From Adiantum capillus-veneris (Eukaryota > Streptophyta > Polypodiopsida > Polypodiales > Pteridaceae): 64,000 nt of DNA. Under the pieces are notes generated by a model. It did not search any database. It saw only the letters and a program-made list of their open reading frames with translations, and was not told where the DNA came from. The position numbers and the translations under genes were made by a program. Of this stretch, positions 11,161-23,160 are shown in pieces; the stretch's first letter is position 1, and each line of letters starts with the position of its first letter. The stretch is taken from assembly GCA_014529385.2 (NCBI GenBank), contig CM043971.1, positions 60,346,709-60,410,708 on the forward strand. Reading direction: 5' to 3'.

Positions 11161-14100
11161 GGAGAAGTGTTTTTGTCCTCGAAAATAAAAGTGGGAAATT
11201 TCTTCTTAAGAACACTAATTTTTTCCCAAGTGGCACCTTCTTCAAGTCGGTCTTTCCACTTGACTAATGCTTAACGATGCACATGATGATGAGTATGTAA
11301 ATCATGATAGTCTAAAATGGACTTGGGTTCATACGACTAGGTTGGAGGTTCAATGAAATCAACCAAAATCTGTTGATCAATAACATTGTCGTCCCTATGC
11401 AAGCGTTTACGTAAATGAATTACATGAAAAAATGGATGAATACGAGAGTGTGTAGGTAAAGAAAGTTTGTAAGTCATATCTCCAACTCGCTTAGTATCTT
11501 AAAGGCCCACAATATCAGATAATTTAGGTGTTGACCCAATTTTTAAACTTTTCGAATATTTTGGCAGACGTAAAGTACCTCTTCTCCTTCCGTGAAGGTT
11601 ACTTGCCGACGTTACTCATCAATGTACTTTTTGTATCTATCTTATGCTTGTCAAACATTTTGACGAGCAAGTTTCAGCATATCCATATGATCTTGAAGAA
11701 AGTCCTTGACCTACAAATTTTTCCAGTTGGTCAACCCCACCGTAACTGGTGATTTAGGTTGAAAACCATACATAAGCATGAAAGGGTTGGACCCAATTTT
11801 AACACGCTTGTGCACTATTGTAAGAAAACTCTAAAATAGGGAAATAATATTTCCAATCAGATTTGTTTTTTCTAATGTATGCTCTTAACATATTCTCTAG
11901 CACGTGATTAACACGTTCAATCTAACCATCCATTTCTAGATGATATGCACTATTAATGTTGAGTTGTGTGGCCAAATATTTAAACATAGCCCTCCAAAAA
12001 TGAATGTTAAACTTGGAATCACGATTTCTCACAATATTGTTGGGCAATCCATCTAATCTACACAAATTTTCAATAAATAATTTTGCTAACTCGAGAGTCT
12101 TAATCATGGACTTGGTTGGAATAAATTTGCAAAGTTTAGTCAATTGATCTACCACCGCCCATACCGATTCATGACCTTGTACAATTGTTGGTTAACCCAC
12201 AATAAAGTCCATAGAGATACTCTCCCATTTACCATTGGGAATCTCCAAAGGATGCAAAAGACCTCCTACCTTCAGGTGCTTGAATTTATTTACTTGACAT
12301 TTTTGGCAATGCAAATGAACTTACCCATGTAAATTTGACCATTAAAATTATCATTGTACAAGTGCATAAGTTCTCTATATGTTACATGGGTGCCCTGCAA
12401 GAGGACTATCATGACATTCATAAAGATTATGGCACCAAATGTCTGCGTCCGTCGATACACAGACTCGTCCCTTGTGGAGTAGGTACCCATCATCTATGGA
12501 AAAATTCTTCCATCTTTGCAGCTCATCACTCGAAAGAGGAAAATTGGGTCTAGAGAAAATAGATACACTACTAACATTAGAGTGACAAGGATCCCTCGTT
12601 TTGACATGGCTCCACACTTTAGAGTATGCTTCATCATGCTCATATTTGCCCTTTCAAGATTCCAAAAACTCACTTTGAACCTATGTAAAGAGAAGAGAGT
12701 TGATCTCAACCATATGACTAAGTGCATCAACTATCACATTTTATTATCTCTTATAGTACCAAATCTTTTTGTCATGCTCTTGAAGAATCTCAGCCCACTT
12801 GGCCCCTTCAAATCATTTTGTTGTGTAAACCATTTTATTATCTCATGGTCAAACACAATTCAAATTGAGCCCCGTACAAATAATGTCACCATGTTTTCAA
12901 AGCAGACACTATTGCATAGAGTTCTCTTTTATAAGCAGAATAATTTTTCTATTGGAGTCTTCCTTCTGCCCACTAAAAGTTTTTCCCTTGGATTTTAGTT
13001 GGTTCGTGAGAGGAACAACAATTTGAGCATAGTTTTTTATGAAATGTTGGTAAAATCTTGAAAATCGCCAAAAGAAAATTTGAAGCTCCTCTAGATTTTT
13101 GGGAGGCCATTTGCAAATGGCATCCACTTTGGATTTATCCATATGAAGGCCATTAATCCAAATGACATGCCCAAATATTGAATCTCATCTTTCAAAAATT
13201 CACACTTGGATTCTTTTGTATATAACTTATCTTGCCGTAGTAATTCAAACATCTACTCTAGGATGTCATCAAGAAAGACGATACCAAATTTTCCCAGATA
13301 TAGTTTCAAGACATTGTCCATAAGTGTCATGAAAGTAGCTCGCACATTGTTCAACCTAAAGGGAATAACCAAAAAGTCGTAGTGTCCAAACCTTGTTTGG
13401 AATGCAGATTTAGGTTTATCAGCAAGCATAATGCATACTTGATAATATCTTGATCGTAAATCTATTTTTGATAAAAATACAAACATGGATGAGTTTATTA
13501 AATAACTCATCCATACATTGTAACAGATACTTATTCTTAATCATAATCATGGTTAGACCACGATAGTCCATGCACATGTGCATACTATTGTCCTTTTTCT
13601 TCACTAGCAAAATGGGAGATGCCCATTGTAAAGAAATAGGTTGAATGAAAGCAACCTAATGTTCCACCTCAATAGCTTCAAAATGACTCATTTTGTAGGG
13701 TGGTTTACTAACAATCTTACTACCTGCAACCACATCTATGCCATGTTGTATACAACATGTCGTGGTAACCTTGGTGGCAAGTCTTCTAGAAACACACCTT
13801 TGTATTCCATTTACAGTCCTTTTAATTTACTAGCAACATTTTCTTTTTCTGGTGAAAGGGAAGTAGCAAGAGATGGAAAAGAAGAGTTAGAAGAATGCAA
13901 CGTTGAGGAATTCTCATTTATTAAACTATTTTCAACATTTGACAAAAAATGACATAATGAGTAACACAAAAAGAGTTCTTTTATTTCATCTTGAGAAAAG
14001 AGATTCATAAGCTCGGCTGTACAAATAAGTAGTGAATAAGACATATCCTTTTCCCCCAAAAGTAGTACTACACACCATTGGATTCAAACATTAAACTATT

Positions 14101-14300
14101 ATGATCATAGCTACACTTTAATGAAGATCCTAACCCGTCACAACCACTTGTGACTTAGTTCTACATTTTCCCGATCCATATTCATGACTTGAAAATCCAA
14201 GGACATATGATACCCTTGAATCCCCAGCAATACACCCTTTACTTGTGTATCACACACCTCAGCATCATGGTCATTAATCATGGCTACACTTGTAGTGGTG
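11160..14300 (-). pseudogene. Gypsy element B: protease linker, RT, RNase H, integrase (broken)
   Basis: Read on the minus strand the pol order is normal. PR-RT linker ENSSTLHSSNSSFP lies near 13880; RT front (PILLVKKKDNSMHMCMDYRG) at 13560-13615; RT middle (KIDLRSRYYQVCIM, FQTRFGHYDFLVIPF, GIVFLDDI with the LDD catalytic pair) at 13253-13485; RNase H linker (NLEELQIFFWRFSRFYQHFI, GKTFSG) at 13000-13120; integrase (VDQLTKLCKFIPTKSM, LPNNIVRNRDSKF) at 11940-12155. The catalytic Glu site reads G-stop-I-E-R, so Glu (codon at 11916-11918) is kept, but the same TAG stop as in copy A sits two codons before it (11922-11924). It is very close to element A but carries independent frameshifts. Confidence 0.85.
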
Positions 14301-14655
14301 GGAATTAGGGGTCTGGGGAAAATTTATATCCATTTTACTAACTTATAGTTAATGAAATTGTGTTAGGCACCGTTGTTTACCAAGATTCTCACTAGATAAA
14401 ACCATGCATACACACCAGCTCGTGTGGACCAAAGGTCGGTTGCCACATGTTGCTGTAAGACAACACTCATGTACTGTAAGACAACACTCATGTGTTACTT
14501 CCATATTGGAAAAGTGAGAAGAGGACTCTAGGGGAAGAAATTGCACCATGTGCACTACTTTTGCCTTACCTTGGGAAGTAAATTTCCCCTTGGGACAATC
14601 CTTTTTGTTGTGTTCACTTCCTAAGCAGTTCTCAAACTCTTTGGAATTGGAGCTG
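14300..14655 (-). pseudogene. Gypsy element B: gag zinc knuckle and protease start (truncated)
   Basis: On the minus strand NCLGSEHNKKDCPK (about 14590-14635) is a damaged CCHC knuckle in which the first Cys is lost. It is followed by FLPLESSSHFSNMEVTHECC, matching the linker of element A (LLPLESSPCYSNVEVTH). The CCL segment is duplicated in tandem. The reading stops at about 14650, where element C's LTR begins, so the rest of gag is absent or displaced. Confidence 0.7.
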
Positions 14656-14679
14656 ATCTCTTTAGATAGTTGATTCCAG

Positions 14680-15155
14680 TGTTAGAATTTACAGCTACTA
14701 GTGATTCATTAGTTCAATCAGTAGAACTGGAAGAGACGATAGAAACTGAACTAGAATAGTTACATGAACCGAAATACATCTGCTGAAGTGAGAGACAGAC
14801 TGAATGACTGGAAATAGTGTTCAGATTCAGATTCAGATTCAAAGTTCATGAAGAATGAATACAAGGTATATCTGACTGAAGTACACTCGACTACTGTATT
14901 AAGGATTATAGAGTAGGATTACAAGTGAAGATATTGTAGCTTAGGAACAGCTTCAGAACCAAAACCACACAACTAAGAGTAAGAAGTCAAAAGATAAGCA
15001 GCCCAACAGTACAGCCAACCCGATTATAATGTAATGGGTCCTATTTATATCCCTTTGAAGTTACTATGGTAACCACCATGGTAATTACTGATTGGTCAGT
15101 TGTTCAGCTTCCAAGAGCCGGTTTCCACCTATTGAGTCTGTCTCCGCCATCTACA
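14680..15155 (-). mobile_element. 3' LTR of gypsy element C
   Basis: On the minus strand the purine tract aaaggagggaagga (15156-15169) is followed by TGTAGATGG; the LTR ends TTCTAACA at 14680. It contains a good core promoter on that strand, tataaatagg near 15050, about 100 bases into the LTR. Length is 476 bp with TG...CA ends. I could not find a partner LTR to the right of the pol region; the LTR at 22299-22523 is different. Confidence 0.65.
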
Positions 15156-16310
15156 TCCTTCCCTCCTTTGTTGAATTTTGGTAAGACTTTAAAATTTTTG
15201 AAAAAAATCCACCATCTGATCCTTCTGAAGTGTTGAGGAATCTCTTTGCCTCCTTGCTGAGTTGGCCTATGTTCCTCATGAGTCGGCCTATGCTCCCCAT
15301 GAGCGTATTCTTCTAACGTTTCTGGTTGTTGTGGTATTGCTAGCTTTATGCCATATGTCATGCTTGTTGAGTGCTTGACACCCCTATCATTGTAATTCCA
15401 AGGGTGTCCATCCAAATAGATACCAACACTTGACTGGGAAAATCCATTGTCTAATTTTGAAAATTCTTGAAAAAATCCACCGTCTGATCCTGAGAACGGC
15501 TGGAAAATTCCTCCATCAAGTTCTAAGATGAAACTACCTAGTATCCTTCCATTGAACCCGCTTCCTTTTGCCCTTTGGTCTTGATGGTGTCTTAGAAGTC
15601 CCAGTGCTAGCATTGTCCTTCTGAATGAGTCTGTAAATGGCCTCCTGCTCAAGCTGATCCCGCCTCTCTGTGGTCATTTCGACTTCATAAGGCATGAGAG
15701 GATGATAAGTTTTGGTGTCAGAATCATAGAGCATGCGTCTACATTTTGTTAGACGAGTTCTGGCCAATTTGTGACAATGCGAAGCTGTATGGATCCATCA
15801 TTCTAGAAGAGGATGACTTGTTTTGATCCTAGCTTCAAAGAGAATCTCAGCCATCTCTCTTTACTGTGGTCCTAGGCCTGGTTTAGCCGTAATGTCCTTT
15901 TCAAGAACTTTAGAGGACTCAACAGTGAGTTGCAGCAGCTGGTTTGTGATCTTAGTGAGACCTCTAATCTGGATTTTTCATTGTCCCATACACATCTTGA
16001 TCCTCTACACCTCATCTCTTAATTCCTGGAAATCATGTAATTGAAGAGCATCATTGAATAGCATTTGCAAGGTTTTCCATTCCACAGTCGATCGCTCATA
16101 CCAATCCTGAAGATCATCAGTAATCTTATAGTATGTGAGCCGATCTACTAGTTTTGTATGTTGAGGATATAGTGCTGGAGAAAACCTCGGTAGCTCCGCT
16201 TCTCTTGCTAGTAAACCATACAGGAGAACTGGGGAATCAGGTACAAACTTTAGAAAATTAAGGACAGCCCGGTTCTCCTCCTGCATCATCTTTCTGGTAA
16301 CTTTAACCAT
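15104..16310 (-). pseudogene. Element C 3' gene, C-terminal third (broken, unrecognised)
   Basis: Three overlapping frame pieces (16310-16005, 15767-15534, 15652-15104) give protein-like text: VTRKMMQEENRAVLNFLKF and LYGLLAREAELPRFSPALYP, then LTKCRRMLYDSDTKTYHPLM, EVEMTTERRDQLEQEAIYR and a basic tail RPKGKRKRVQW. The first two are in the same frame, separated by stops; the last is shifted by one base. The text is charged and helical, without transmembrane segments, a zinc knuckle or any polymerase motif. I do not recognise the family. It continues the gene at 16480-18900. Confidence 0.5.
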
Positions 16311-16479
16311 CTGAAATAATCTTCGGAGAGAAGTTGCCTATTCTCCTACTGTCATTTGAGTTTGAGGTCCCTTGCTGGTGGTAGTCTCATCTTCAAGAAT
16401 AGCTCGCACCCTCTGATCCAGAACCCACTAGCAATCTGCATTTGCACTAAAACCTCTTTCAATTGACCTCTCACATCTT

Positions 16480-18900
16480 TCATACATTTATATGTCGGCT
16501 TATTCCCAGTAGGAGCTCTAATTCAATGGCTAGGGAATGAAAATTTGCAATAGAATGCCGCTGCCAATGTGGATTAGCTACTTTGTCATCAGCAGTTGGT
16601 ATCCATTTAGGCACTCTCTCTAGCAATTGTATTGTACTAGGATGCTCAAGCAATTGGCACACCTCCTGATCATGGAAAGTAGCTGATTTCCAATGGTTAA
16701 CCATTTTCCTAGCGTCGACATATAGTCGTTGAAATTGTTCCAGATCATGATAAGATCATCATCCTCGAGATACATCCTGGTTATAGGAGACTGCTGATGT
16801 CTTAATCTCTTGTTCAGTATGATGAGCTATAATGAATGTCGCTCATCACCTGTTAGAATCTCAGTCTCACAGCTTTGCCTTTCCCTTTATCATCCATACT
16901 GTGATGTGCCTGGTGTACTGGTGAATTCCCAACGTTGCTGGGTTGTTGATATCCCACTTGCTGATCACTCGACTGCTGACCTTCAGGCTGGTTTGTCTTT
17001 AATTGATTCCCTCCTGTAGCCCCCACTCCACCAGTACCAGGTCCTGAAGGTGGAGATGGAGTAGATTTATCATCATCATGCCCTTCTTCTGATTCATCCT
17101 CCTTCTCTTCTTCTTCTTCTGCCTTATCATCATCCTCCTCAAGGTTATTCTGATGTTCAATATAATCAAGGATAGATTGATTTTCCAGAGCACTGTTATA
17201 TTCAGAGAGTTTGTCTTGCAAATCACTCTGCATTGTCTCCATGAGAGTCCTCAAATTATCCATATTGAAAACAGCATTCCCTTCTGGATTTAATATCTCA
17301 GCCAGATTATTATAGATGTATCTTTCCGTTAATGTGGCTTTCAGAGCAGTGTGACTAGTCAGCAATGATTTGAAATCAACTCGCTTCATTCTCTACAGAG
17401 TTTCGAATCTGTCCGCAACCCTTTCAGCTTCTGCCTTTTCTTTCTTATGGTCCGTATCTCAGACTCCACCTTGGATAACTTATTTTCTAATTGCTAAATG
17501 GTCTTAGCTGACTCAGTTTCAATGATACTGTGGCGCAGGGTCTATGCTGCTCTCTCCTGCTCCAGCTTTTCAATTTGCTGCTCAACCTCCTTCAGTTCAG
17601 TTTTTACCTTGGTTAATTCATCATCTGACACTGAAGCATCCAGCATTTGTCTTATGGCATTCACAATAGTGTTCCAAGATGACTGAATAAGTACACAACA
17701 GCCATCCTTCACTGTGGTTGGGTCACAGGTAGTTGGCTCATAAACTATGACAGGAGCCATATATGGTAATGTAGAATAATCAAATGTAGACGTCCTTTGA
17801 GAGGATGAGTCTGCAGCTGTTGTAACCTGTCTTTCTTAGTTAAACAGGGCCGCTTCACTATAAGGGGTAGAAACCTTTCCAAGTGGACTTGAAGGTGCTG
17901 GTCCTTTTCCCTTATCAGTTTGATCCGCTGGCTGCTCAGCATTTGCCCTTTCTGATTGGTCTTGTCCTGTACTGGTGGTTGCTGAAATTTGCCCTGTTGA
18001 CTGGCTGACTCTACCAGTGATCTCGACGAGAGGTTGTTCAGTCTGGCTGGATGGAGTCTTTTCAGTAGACATTGTTTGGATCTTACTTTCTAACTCCTTA
18101 AGAAGAGCAGTGCTTTTATTCAGTGCGTCCTTGGTTTTTTGAACTGCCAGCTTCCTCTTGTGTGGCCTTTCTCTTTTGTCCAGTGAGGACTAACTGGTTT
18201 TTTGGGGATTCTTCATCTGACTATAATCCACATTGCTGGGAACTGGAAATGGCTTCTGGCTCCAAGCCATTCTTACCTGGGCATGGACGTCCGGAGCAGA
18301 TGCCCAGTAAAGAAACTACCAAACATACCAAGCTTTGAAGACATTCTGAGACTTCAACTTGGTAGTTTGCTGAAGCACATTATGTGACAATATCTGACAA
18401 AGATTGATAGAAACTGTAGAGTCCAATCTTTTAGCTAGGAGCATAGCAAATAGCTTCTCTCACACATAAGTCGGATTGTTTTTAAGACTCACAGCTTCAG
18501 CTACAAAGCGGTAAGCAGCAAGAATGTCCAGACCTGCTACTACTGGAACCCCTTGCGCACTGGCTTTTCATTTCTTGTTGGGAGCATCATCTTCTTTCAA
18601 GGCTGCACTGATTTGCTCTACGGTTGCCACAAATGGCTTTGGCCCATTTGGCATTTGGAATGCAAAAGCAATGTTTTCGGGAGTGACTGACACTTTCCTA
18701 CCATAGACCGTAGCACTTCTGTCTTCGGCATTGAAGGAATCCAGAACTTGCCTTATAATAGCTGTGTCAAAACTCTATCCTTGCGGCTTGCACAACCACA
18801 TGCAAATCCCACAGTCTAAGTAAGGCCTCAGCTTGCTCGATAAACACATATCTCTATATTTTACTGTGAGGAATAAGCAGAAGAGTTGCTTTTGCAACAG
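16480..18900 (-). pseudogene. Element C 3' gene, N-terminal and middle part (broken, unrecognised)
   Basis: A single minus-strand frame runs from about 18900 to 17542 and is broken only by stops at 18775-18777, 18568-18570, 18460-18462, 18316-18318, 18190-18192 and 17836-17838, all of a kind that one C-to-T change would make. It reads KLRPYLDCGICMWLCKPQG, GRKVSVTPENIAFAFQMPNG, VVAGLDILAAYRFVAEAVSL, then a polar Gln/Ser/Thr linker and a coiled coil (ELTKVKTELKEVEQQIEKLE). After a frame shift, 17389-16853 has helices and then an acidic run (DDDKAEEEEEKEDESEEG) and a Gly/Gln/Pro tail; 16704-16480 continues with PKWIPTADDKVANPHWQRH. It lies downstream of pol in the sense direction, where env-like genes of Athila-type elements sit, but no signal or membrane segment is visible. 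Function unknown. Confidence 0.55.
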
Positions 18901-19400
18901 CAATAAGGGCTTGGGTTTCTTCTATAGTTTCTTGTATCTTCTCCGACATTTTCTTCCTACCCATAGACCGTGAAGACGATGAATTAGTATACGAAGAAGA
19001 AGAGGACTTACTTGATTCGTCAAACCCGTATCCTGATGTGGCTAGCAAGGATAAGCAGCAATCCACAGTTACTCATATGAAGAATTTTGCGTTGTAGTGA
19101 GGAAACTTCAAAGCTTGGCGATGGAGAATGAACGATAGTAGGCAGGCATCGCGCAGGATATTTGCGAGGAAAAACACTTACTCGCCTCATTGTTATACGC
19201 ATTCATGCCATAAAAGCTCCACCACTTACCGTTCTTAGAGTTTTGTGCACCGGAGTGACATGCCAGACATGCATTGGACAAGGCTCTCTCTTGTCTTTGA
19301 AATGATTACAACTGATAGTCCTTCTGACCGTTGTTCCCATAAAAACTGATATTGGTTTCCATACTTTTCTGTTTCTTGTATGGACATGGTTTGGACGTAC
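18854..19400 (-). other. Spacer between pol and 3' gene of element C
   Basis: This holds serine-rich frame pieces (SSKSSSSSYTNSSSSRSMG, then KKMSEKIQETIEETQALIA at 18854-19066) that may be the true N-terminus of the 3' gene in another frame. No known domain is visible. A spliced or frameshifted start cannot be settled by eye. Confidence 0.35.
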
Positions 19401-20800
19401 TAGTATTGTTCTGACTTTTTGACTGGCTCTGGAACTGGTTGTACATGAAAAAGACCTAAAATAGCTGATTCTGGAATTTCCTTCTCTTCAGTTCCCAGAT
19501 CATCAGTACCCCTTTCCCGGCAAGTTTCTCTGGCTTCTGAATAATAGAGCTTGATTTTGGCTCCATTATATACCTGGAAACAGTAATCCATACAAATCTT
19601 TCAACCTTACCGTGCCATTGGAGAACACCCAATCAACCTCAAATGGTCCTGCCCAGGCTATCTTTAAATTCGATTTCTTGGGGCTTAGTTTTGATTGATA
19701 TAGAAGAACCAGATCGCCTTTCTGAAACTCCCTGGCCTTGATTCGTCTATCATGCCAATGTTTTCTTCTTTGCTGAACAATTTCTTGTTCCAGCATAGCC
19801 CTCTATCTCAACTCATCTAGCTGTGTTAGCTCCTCCATTCTCTTTTTTAGATTGTGATTAAAATCCAAGCCATGCTCTACTGCCATCCTGAGACTGGGTA
19901 TGACAAATTCCATAGGTACAACAGCTTCAGTGCCATACACCATTCTAAATAGTGTTAACCCCGTAGTGACCTTATAAGCTGTTCTATATGTCCATAGAGT
20001 AGTTTGAAGTTTCAAGTCCCACTGCTCTGGATTTTTCTGCACAATCTTGGTGAGGATAGTCTTGATAGTCTTGTTGCTGCTTTTGGCTTGCCCATTGCAT
20101 CTAGGATAATATGCTGTTGATTTTTGATGCTTGACTGAAATCATATCCATGAGAATATCCATGGTGTCATTTATAAAGTGTGTACCTTGGTCTGACACAA
20201 TGTCTACAAGACATTCGTATCGGCATACAATATTCTCAAATAGAAACCTAGCAATGGATTTTGTTGCGTTGTCAGGAAGAGCCTTAGCTTCTACCCACTT
20301 GGTCACATAATAGGTAGCCATCAATATATACCTATTCTTCCTTTGAGTAATCTTCTTGAATGGACCCATAAAATCCAGACCCCATTTCATGAAAACACCC
20401 AGTGGGCTGGACTGGTGTTAAAGGAGTCATATCTGCTACTGTGGGTCTGCCCATTCTTTGGCATATATCACATGTTTTATAAAATTTTCTAACATCAGAT
20501 ATTAAAGTTTGCCACCACAAACCAGCCTGTAGAATCTTTTTGGAAGTAATATCAGTAGAAAAATGTCCACCCGATTCTCCATTATGTGCCCGAAATAACT
20601 TGCATTCTACCCTCCATAGGCACACATCGGCGAAGAATCCCATCGACAATCCATCTATAAAGTGAACTGCCAATGATAGTGAACTTTAGAATTTTAATAA
20701 CCAGAGCCTTCTTCTGATTCTGAGTCCAATCGTCTGGGAACCCACCCTTAGAGAGAAACTGATATACTTCATACAATTCTGGATCAATTGATTCTGCCAC
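19400..20800 (-). pseudogene. Gypsy element C integrase (broken)
   Basis: Read on the minus strand: an N-terminal zinc-binding region (CDICQRMGRPTV near 20460) with ESGGHFSTD; the core (GLDFMGPFKKITQRKNRYIL, TYYVTKWVEAKALPDNATK, VDIVSDQGTHF); then YYPRCNGQAKSSNKTI. The last should read N-G-Q-A-E, so the third catalytic acid is Lys (codon at 20082-20084), 35 residues after the SDQG Asp. The C-terminal part (RRIKAREFQKGDLVLLYQSK, KIAWAGPFEVD) at 19566-19740 lacks a chromodomain; a small frame shift near 19580 leads into NGAKIKLYYSEA. The style matches Tat/Athila-type, non-chromovirus integrases. Confidence 0.85.
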
Positions 20801-20802
20801 TT

Positions 20803-21660
20803 CTAGCTGAAATAATTCTGCATCTCATCTCTTAAAGACACCTCAGAGTAGCCCTCCGTACTCCTAGACAGGAAATCAGCACCACAATGGTTTTTGCCAA
20901 GTTTATGGAAAATACAAAATTCAGATTCCATAAGGAATATCATCCACCGTGTCAGTCTACCTTGAATAATGACTTTATTAATAAAAAATAATAAGGCTTG
21001 ATAATCCACATAGAAATGAAACAGCTTGCCCAGCAAATAATGTCTGAATTTAGTAGCACTGAAAACCATCCCTAAGGCTTCTCTTTTAGTAGTTGTATAC
21101 CCTTGTTCAGCTTGACTGAACCTGCGAGACTGGCAAAGTATACTGGATAATCAGTTCTTCCTTCTGGCTGAGCTAGTATTGCTCCCATCGCCAGTCCCGA
21201 AGCATCCACATGTACATGCAAAATGACATCCCAATTCGGTTGTCAAAGAACCAATTTACTGATGATGGCATTCTTTAATTTCTGAAAACTTTCCTCACAT
21301 TTAGCAGTCCAACTGAACTTGCTGGTTTTCTTTGTAAGTTCATACAATGGTAATGCTTGGGAGGCAAACTTGTGCACAAATCTTCTATAAAAATTAATAT
21401 ATCCCAAGAAAGAGCTTAATTTTGATGCATTTCTAGGCACCTTGGCCTGTTGAAAGCACTGGATCTTGTCATTGGCCATTTCTATTCCATTTCTGGACAC
21501 CACACGTCCCAGTAGCTGTCCTTTCCAGACTAAGAAAACATATTTGAATGGATTCAGACAAATCCGCTTTTCCTGATAACGCTTAAAATCCATCTCCAGA
21601 AATAGTAAATGCTTTTCCTCTGTTGAATGTACCTCCGAAAGGATCTCCACATTTGAGAAT
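20803..21660 (-). pseudogene. Gypsy element C RT C-terminal half and RNase H (truncated)
   Basis: On the minus strand 21243-21650 reads RICLNPFKYVF, LLGRVVSRNGIEMANDKIQ, LSSFLGYINFYRRFVHKFA and FSWTAKCEESFQKLKNAI, the thumb and connection region after the catalytic YxDD. 20803-21069 reads VFSATKFRHYLLGKLFHFYV and GRLTRWMIFLMESEF, then GADFLSRS, the RNase H end. The RT catalytic half, protease and gag are absent: sequence right of about 21660 belongs to another element's leader. Frames are interrupted between the two pieces. Confidence 0.85.
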
Positions 21661-22298
21661 CCCCCAGCTCAATAAACCTTACCACGACCCTCAACAATAG
21701 GCTTTGCATATTTCCATCACAATACATAAATCGCATAAGATCTTACATCAACCACAGAAACCCTTTTCTGTAACCGCTGCGGCGGTTTGTCTGATATAAC
21801 AGACCCTCAAGACCTTACATCAAATATGCATGTGACAGACATTGTAGAAAGAGTCTGCAACGAAAACCTGTATGCAGAAGAACCGACGAGGGTAGACCAC
21901 CCTGCTGTCTGAAATGAATATCTCTCAAACTGTACAAAATTTGCAGAAACTTCCTTCTGCAAAGTTGTAGACCACGCGAAAATGGTTGGGGATCATGAGA
22001 ATGGACTTGAAATAAGCTGTTTTTATAGATCAAAACAGATATGTAAAAATCTGCAGCTTCTACTTCACGACCTGCAGGCAGTCTGAGTGATATATCTCAA
22101 AATTGGTAAAGATTTTGAGAAAACTTTCTTCTCAAAGTTGAAGAGGACGAAAAACTGATTAGGAATTGCGGCTTAAATGAAGACGTTTGGCTAGGCCAAA
22201 ATAGATCTGTAAAAATGTGCTATAGTTTTTGCTACTTCTCCGCTTGCCTCCCCTCTGAGCTCCAATGGTGCTCCCAATCCCTGAGCTCTGATACTAGT
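21660..22298 (-). mobile_element. Leader and primer site of a separate minus-strand LTR element
   Basis: There is no coding potential. Two diverged repeats of about 175 bp start near 21925 and 22090 (both with ctcaaa...ctttcttctcaaagttg or cttccttctgcaaagttg, then agatctgtaaaaa or agatatgtaaaaa). On the minus strand agtatcagagctca (22282-22295) is a one-mismatch tRNA-Met primer site directly after the LTR at 22299. This leader joins element C RT at about 21660, which looks like a deletion or recombination joint. Confidence 0.6.
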
Positions 22299-22315
22299 TG
22301 AAGAGCACGTGCGAG

Positions 22316-22368
<53 letters not shown>

Positions 22369-22523
22369 AATGGAGAAGAGAGGAGACACAGGTTTGGATG
22401 GACTATAGTGTTAGGATTATGAGTCCTTATTCTTTTATGTAGAATGAATGGTCAGTGTTAGTTCCCGATAGTCTCCGGCCGCCCAACACTTAGGCACGGC
22501 ACATTGGGCTTTACCACCCAACA
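22299..22523 (-). mobile_element. 5' LTR (about 225 bp) of the truncated minus-strand element
   Basis: On the minus strand it begins TGTTGGGTGG at 22523 and ends GCTCTTCA at 22299, next to the primer site. It contains a 47-base GT repeat at 22319-22365. The TGTTGGG start is copia-like. It does not resemble element C's 3' LTR at 14680-15155. The CACTA element inserted just outside it. Confidence 0.6.
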
Positions 22524-22540
22524 CAAAAAAACCCTAGTAT

Positions 22541-22700
22541 CACTACAAGAGGTACTTAATATTAGCGACGCTCGCAGTGCGACGCTCAAAAGTGAAAACC
22601 CACGGCGTTGCTATAGGCGTCGCTATGGGAGTCGCTATGAGCGTCGCTAAGTTACAAGTAAACTAGCGACGCCTATAGCAACGCCGATAGGGGTAAAAAA
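22541..22700 (+). repeat. CACTA left terminus with subterminal GCGTCGCTA repeats
   Basis: After the 12-bp terminal repeat, tagcgacgc or its complement gcgtcgcta occurs at least five times to 22690, in both orientations. In this superfamily such repeats are the binding sites of the TnpA protein, here presumably the product of 29261-30574. Confidence 0.85.
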
Positions 22701-22760
22701 ATAATCGAGAGCATCCGAAAACTCAGATCTCAGATCTGAGATTTGAGTTTTCGGCGCTCA

Positions 22761-22804
22761 AGCAAGCAAAGGTAACCCGCGCTCTCCCTCTCTCTCTTTC
22801 TTCT

Positions 22805-22846
<42 letters not shown>

Positions 22847-22962
22847 AGAGGAAGGAGAGCAAGTATGCTCCTTCCCTCTCCTCTCTCTCATGTTCCCTTC
22901 CCCTCTTTCTCTCTCTCTCTCTCCCTCTCTCTCTCTCTCTCACACACACACATTGTGTTTTT

Positions 22963-23012
<50 letters not shown>

Positions 23013-23160
23013 ATGCATAATCAAAACACACACACACACACATGCATAAACAAAGAATGCATACACACACACATTGAGAGAGGAAAAGAGAGAGAGAGAG
23101 AGAGAAAGAGAAAGATATAAAACAAAGAGAGTGAGAGAGAGAGAAGAAGAAGAAGAGAGT
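22761..23160. repeat. Compound microsatellite region (CA, CT, GA)
   Basis: Long runs of ca (22806-22842, about 23026-23042), ct (about 22911-22940) and ga (22966-23009, 23083-23104) occupy most of this stretch. Frames seen here are artefacts of the repeats. It separates the subterminal region from the tRNA-like array. Confidence 0.8.
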
